From assembly GCA_034620365.1 (NCBI GenBank), contig JAQGEQ010000079.1:496001-560000 (forward strand): 64,000 nucleotides of DNA. Direction: 5' to 3'. Shown piece by piece: positions 60,901-64,000 of the stretch (position 1 is its first letter; each line of letters opens with the position of its first letter). The notes beneath the pieces were generated by a model that saw only the letters and a list, made by a program, of their open reading frames with translations, did no database searches and was not told the DNA's origin. A program made the translations under genes and the position numbers. The stretch is from Pegea sp. RAD2-039 (Eukaryota; Chordata; Thaliacea; Salpida; Salpidae).

Positions 60901-62667
60901 GCGATGATTGGATCTGCTTCGTCATTGAAGCGATCATATTCATCTTTTGAATACGTCACAAACACCTACGCGCGCGTATCAGTCACATGTGAAAGGGGGT
61001 TGGGGCGTATGGGGCACCTGAATCGGGTCACAGCTAAATCCGACTTTCCGGGGACGCGCGATTTCATCAATTGGGACTTCTTCGAGAAGTTCCTGGGGAA
61101 GTCCCGGGATTTCGTAATAGAACAAACGATTATCGACTGCACGAGAAGTTGGTAACGTCACAATTGTTTATCATCGGTTGCCACTCACCTGTTGCCTCAT
61201 CTTCATCGCTGTTCGCGTCGTTTATGACGTCATCAACGTTCTGAGTATAGTCTTCTTGTACTATTCCGACGTCATTGATGCTTTGAATGGTTTGTTCTTC
61301 TACTGCCGTGACGTCATCGACGATTTGATGAAAATCTTCTTCTACTGCTGTGACGTCATCAACGCTGTGAGTACGCTGTTCTTCTACTGCAATGACGTCA
61401 TCGACGCCTTGATAACACTCTTCGTTTACTGCTGTAACGTCATCAAGGCTGGGCGTTTCTCGCACGTCATCGTCATTATCAACAGCATTGATGACGTAAG
61501 AAGCATCGAGATGATCCTGACAGGAATCTTCACTATCACAATCAGGCATCAGATCTTCTCCCAGATGAGCTGGGACGGATGTAGAAGATTTTAATTGACT
61601 TTCACGTCCAGTAGTAGCTAATTCTTCAAATGATTGAGATATTTTGCGGACATTACAAGATTTACTCTCCAAATGTCCCACAACCACCTCTAATGATGGA
61701 CTACTGGCTACTTGGACGGGGGTTGGAGTTGCTTCATGGGCGCTGTAGAAGCCGTTGATGACGTCATCGCTGCTTGAAACTGAGTTGTTTGTATCACTTT
61801 TGCTAGTAACTGAAGTAGACAGGGCGGACATGTAATTAGTGAGGTATGTGGACCGGTTCTTGTTGTTGCTTATTAGTAACGAGTTTGGGCGAGGGGCAGG
61901 TTTGGGGTGGTTACGGACAGGAGTGGTTAGTAAGGACACAGATCTGGAACGCTCTTCAAACGCCATGATGATTGCTCCAACCTTTGCGCGTTTCTTTTCT
62001 GTAGAAGATAAAGATTAGAAGATAAAGATTAGAAGATGAAGATTAGAAGATAAAGATTAGAAGATAAAGATTAGAAGATAAAGATTAGAAGATAAAGATT
62101 AGAAGATAAAGATTAGAAGATAAAGATTAGAAGATGAAGATTAGAAGATGAAGATTAGAAGATGAAGATTAGAAGATGGAGATTAGAAGATGAAGATTAG
62201 AAGATGAAGATTAGAAGATGAAGATTAGAAGATGAAGATTAGAAGATGAAGATTAGAAGATGAAGATTAGAAGATGGAGATTAGAAGATGAAGATTAGAA
62301 GATGAAGATTAGAAGATGAAGATTAGAAGATGGAGATTAGAAGATGAAGATTAGAAGATGAAGATTAGAAGATGAAGATTAGAAGATGAAGATTAGAAGA
62401 TGAAGAAGATGAAGATTAGAAGATGAAGATTAGAAGATGAAGATTAGAAGATGAAGATTAGAAGATGAAGATTAGAAGATGAAGATTAGAAGATGAAGAT
62501 TAGAAGATGAAGAAGATTAGAAGATGAAGATTAGAAGATGAAGATTAGAAGATGAAGATTAGAAGATGAAGATTAGAAGATGAAGATCACTCACCTAATG
62601 CGGACACTGGTGCTTCTGTTTGTGAATTTCTCATAACTTTTGTCATCATTTTCGGACTCTTTGTCAT
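57915..62667 (-). CDS. PPP1R9: Neurabin/spinophilin (PP1-targeting scaffold)
   Basis: This scaffold binds F-actin and targets protein phosphatase 1. From the minus-strand ATG at 62665-62667 (the frame is open further upstream, so an earlier exon is possible), exons are 62595-62667/62703, then 61189-61998, then an exon encoding [22 protein letters not shown]. There RKVGF stands where vertebrate proteins have RKIKF, the PP1-docking motif. Next are [19 protein letters not shown] and [15 protein letters not shown], the PDZ domain ([47 protein letters not shown]) and a Glu-rich linker. The coiled coil has [19 protein letters not shown]. The end is a SAM domain ([32 protein letters not shown]) with [17 protein letters not shown]. 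The middle coiled coil is much shorter than in vertebrates. The exons between 58600 and 59100 are the least certain. Confidence 0.88.
58320..58370 (-). other. 51-bp intron of length 3n with no stop, in neurabin
   Basis: On the minus strand the donor is TCTGAA|GTACTT and the acceptor CATTTCAG|GCT. Removing it joins SLSE to AFNLDIS. If retained, it would add 17 residues rich in Leu, Ile and Phe ([17 protein letters not shown]) just before the SAM domain. Splicing is the more likely state, since neurabins have no membrane segment. Confidence 0.55.
60058..60237 (-). repeat. Exact 90-bp tandem duplication containing a 63-nt neurabin exon
   Basis: Two copies, 60058-60147 and 60148-60237, are identical as read. 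Each contains, on the minus strand, an acceptor (TTTGACAG), a 21-codon exon (60077-60139 and 60167-60229) encoding [20 protein letters not shown] plus Phe, and a GTACGT donor. The 27 bp between the exons is too short to splice and contains a stop in frame, so a transcript could use only one copy. Both choices give the same protein. Confidence 0.85.
61225..61442 (-). repeat. 42-bp coding repeat with CRE palindrome in neurabin
   Basis: Palindromes start at 61225, 61267 (CGACGTCA), 61309, 61351, 61393 and 61435 (TAACGTCA), exactly 42 bp apart. On the minus strand each unit encodes 14 residues of the type [14 protein letters not shown]. The core Asp-Asp-Val comes from the palindrome. The linker codons vary, while the palindrome and the AVEE part are kept. 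Confidence 0.9.
61999..62594 (-). repeat. 14-bp minisatellite filling a neurabin intron
   Basis: About 40 copies of a 14-bp unit (GATTAGAAGATGAA on plus) occupy nearly all of the 596-bp intron. The end towards 62000 has mostly GATAAA variants and the other end GATGAA, with scattered GATGGA and two short units that lack GATTAGAA at about 62400 and 62510. On the transcribed strand it is a pyrimidine-rich CTTCATCTTCTAAT array, each unit with a CTAAT that fits a branch point. Flanking exons join in phase 1 (SAL to EKKRAK). Confidence 0.9.
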
Positions 62668-62703
62668 TGTAAGTCTACTGGATGATTCTAGTGACTCAAA
62701 AAT

Positions 62704-64000
62704 CTGATTGAAATCAATAAATGTAGTTTAATTCAAAAAGTTTGAAATGTTTTTAGATAAAAAAATGTAGTTATAAACTTATATGAAAAAGTTTCAATTT
62801 GAAAAGTTTAATCATCAACTACTACTTGATGCTTGTAATAAACCAATTCAAAATAAATTTTTATCAGCTACTGAGAGTTCAAAAGAAAAAAGGCAAGCTA
62901 AAAATGAGTAGAAAGCGCAGTCAGTATAAGCAATTTAATCAGCAATTGAAAACTTTTAATGGTGAATATATGCAAAATATAACAGTTAAATGATTATGTG
63001 ATTTAGTTTCAGTTGGTTCTCGAAAACTTTTTGCTCAAACCTGTTTTGTACAAATGAATTTATCTTTACCATTTGATACACCCTCCCAGCCACAGTATAG
63101 TTCAGATGCCATTGTCCAAAACTAATTACTAATACAAAAGTTAAATTAATTGCATTTAGATGGATAGAAATCTGAAATTAGAAATAAATAATCACTTAAA
63201 AAACTTGGTTACTAGAAACCTTGCATAACACTGATGATTTGATTTCTATAATTTCATAAGAACTAAAATCAGAATAAACATGATTTAGGTCATTACAACT
63301 TTCTATCAAGTATAAAGTAGTTGGTTGATGTTTATTATCATTTTATAAACAAATAGCTTGTAAGACATAAATATTTAGGTTTATAATTATACAAGTAAAT
63401 AAAAAATAATTAAAATGAAGTAATAAACAAGAAATAAATTACATTTTTAATTATATATTTATAAAAACTATAATTATTATAAAAGCAACCAATTGACACA
63501 CATAAAAAATTGTTTTAAATGTTCTGGTATAGAGAAATTAAATAGAATATTTGGATATAAAAGTTACTTTGCAAGTTCAAAACTTTATTCAAATTTCATA
63601 ATATAAATCACTTCCTTTAAAATTTCACTTTCCTAAAAAACTGAAACTATTTCTATCTGTTTAAAAAATATATACACAATGAATTACACATTATAATATA
63701 TATTCTTATAAATAAGCTAAGTTTATATATTTATTACAACTAAAAAGTCAGTGACTATTAAAAACCTAATATTAATTCTATCAATTTGGCAAAACTTTTA
63801 TTATTAAATAAACTTGTAAATAGCTCAACAAAATTGATTTTAAAAATATTAAATAGTTTTAAGTATCTTAAAAACATTTTATCTGAGAAAATAAAATACC
63901 ATAAGTAGATATCATCAAGGAAACAACAATTCATAAAAGAAATGAAAATAAGAAACAATAAAATATTGAAAAAACAAAGATAGAAAAAGAACAAAGTATG
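62704..64000 (-). other. AT-rich region upstream of, or within, the neurabin gene
   Basis: No exon is recognised. Because the neurabin frame is open at its upstream AG (62704-62706), this may be intron leading to earlier exons beyond the window. Open frames at 62799-62993 and 63758-63994 have AT-driven composition and no family features. No TGACGTCA is present. Confidence 0.4.

Noticed and set aside
61178-61594. A 138-residue plus-strand frame opposite neurabin
   Set aside because: It is an antisense shadow of the 42-bp repeat, since the palindrome gives stop-free sequence on both strands. The minus strand has the splice sites and conserved domains.
61999-62594. A CRISPR-like or satellite array
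   Set aside because: Units are directly adjacent with no spacers, in an animal intron, so it is a minisatellite.

Overview
The window is nuclear DNA from an animal: genes are split by short GT-AG introns, most intergenic sequence is very AT-rich, and the gene families are metazoan. The minus-strand gene at 47632-49118 is a connexin, with the extracellular-loop cysteine patterns and the family motifs of both loops. Connexins are a chordate family. Together with the tiny introns (many of 45-65 bp) this points to a tunicate, most likely Ciona-like. The species is an inference.

Layout, left to right. 483-1954 (+) is a two-exon gene for an acidic, repeat-bearing protein. 2989-13182 (+) is supervillin, an actin- and membrane-binding protein of the gelsolin/villin superfamily with a villin headpiece. 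14345-15848 (+) is a GT49 glycosyltransferase like B4GAT1/LARGE. 20806-23922 (+) is a CALHM-family channel. 25654-31292 (+) is tectonic, a ciliary transition-zone protein, and one of its introns holds an unrelated five-exon gene on the opposite strand (28071-29154). 32834-36186 (+) is the alpha subunit of the mitochondrial processing peptidase. A broken non-LTR retrotransposon follows at 36568-37175 (-). 38676-42407 (-) is a six-exon class A GPCR. 44872-47395 (+) is an unrecognised five-exon gene, convergent with the connexin. 51784-54315 (+) is an intronless alpha-catenin. A tRNA-derived SINE with target-site duplications lies at 55505-55691. 56476-57459 (+) is an intronless GPR157-like receptor. 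57915-62667 (-) is neurabin/spinophilin, with a PP1-docking motif, PDZ, coiled coil and SAM domain.

Several products meet at the actin cortex and cell junctions: supervillin, alpha-catenin, neurabin and the connexin. The sequence gives no evidence that they are co-regulated as a cluster, apart from one shared DNA signature.

That signature is the strongest unexplained signal here. The palindrome TGACGTCA, usually as GATGACGTCATC, occurs about 70 times by hand count, where well under one copy is expected at this base composition. It lies in exons, introns and flanks, and is concentrated in GC-richer islands (about 0-2.2, 7.2-13.2, 46.6-50 and 57.4-61.8 kb). In two genes it is the core of an exactly periodic coding repeat: a 36-bp ladder at 883-1070 and a 42-bp ladder at 61225-61442. 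Other notable items are two introns filled almost entirely by 14-bp minisatellites, an exact 90-bp duplication containing a whole 63-nt exon, and two GC-AG introns supported by reading-frame phase. All exon structures were inferred by reading splice sites and phases by eye, without transcript data.
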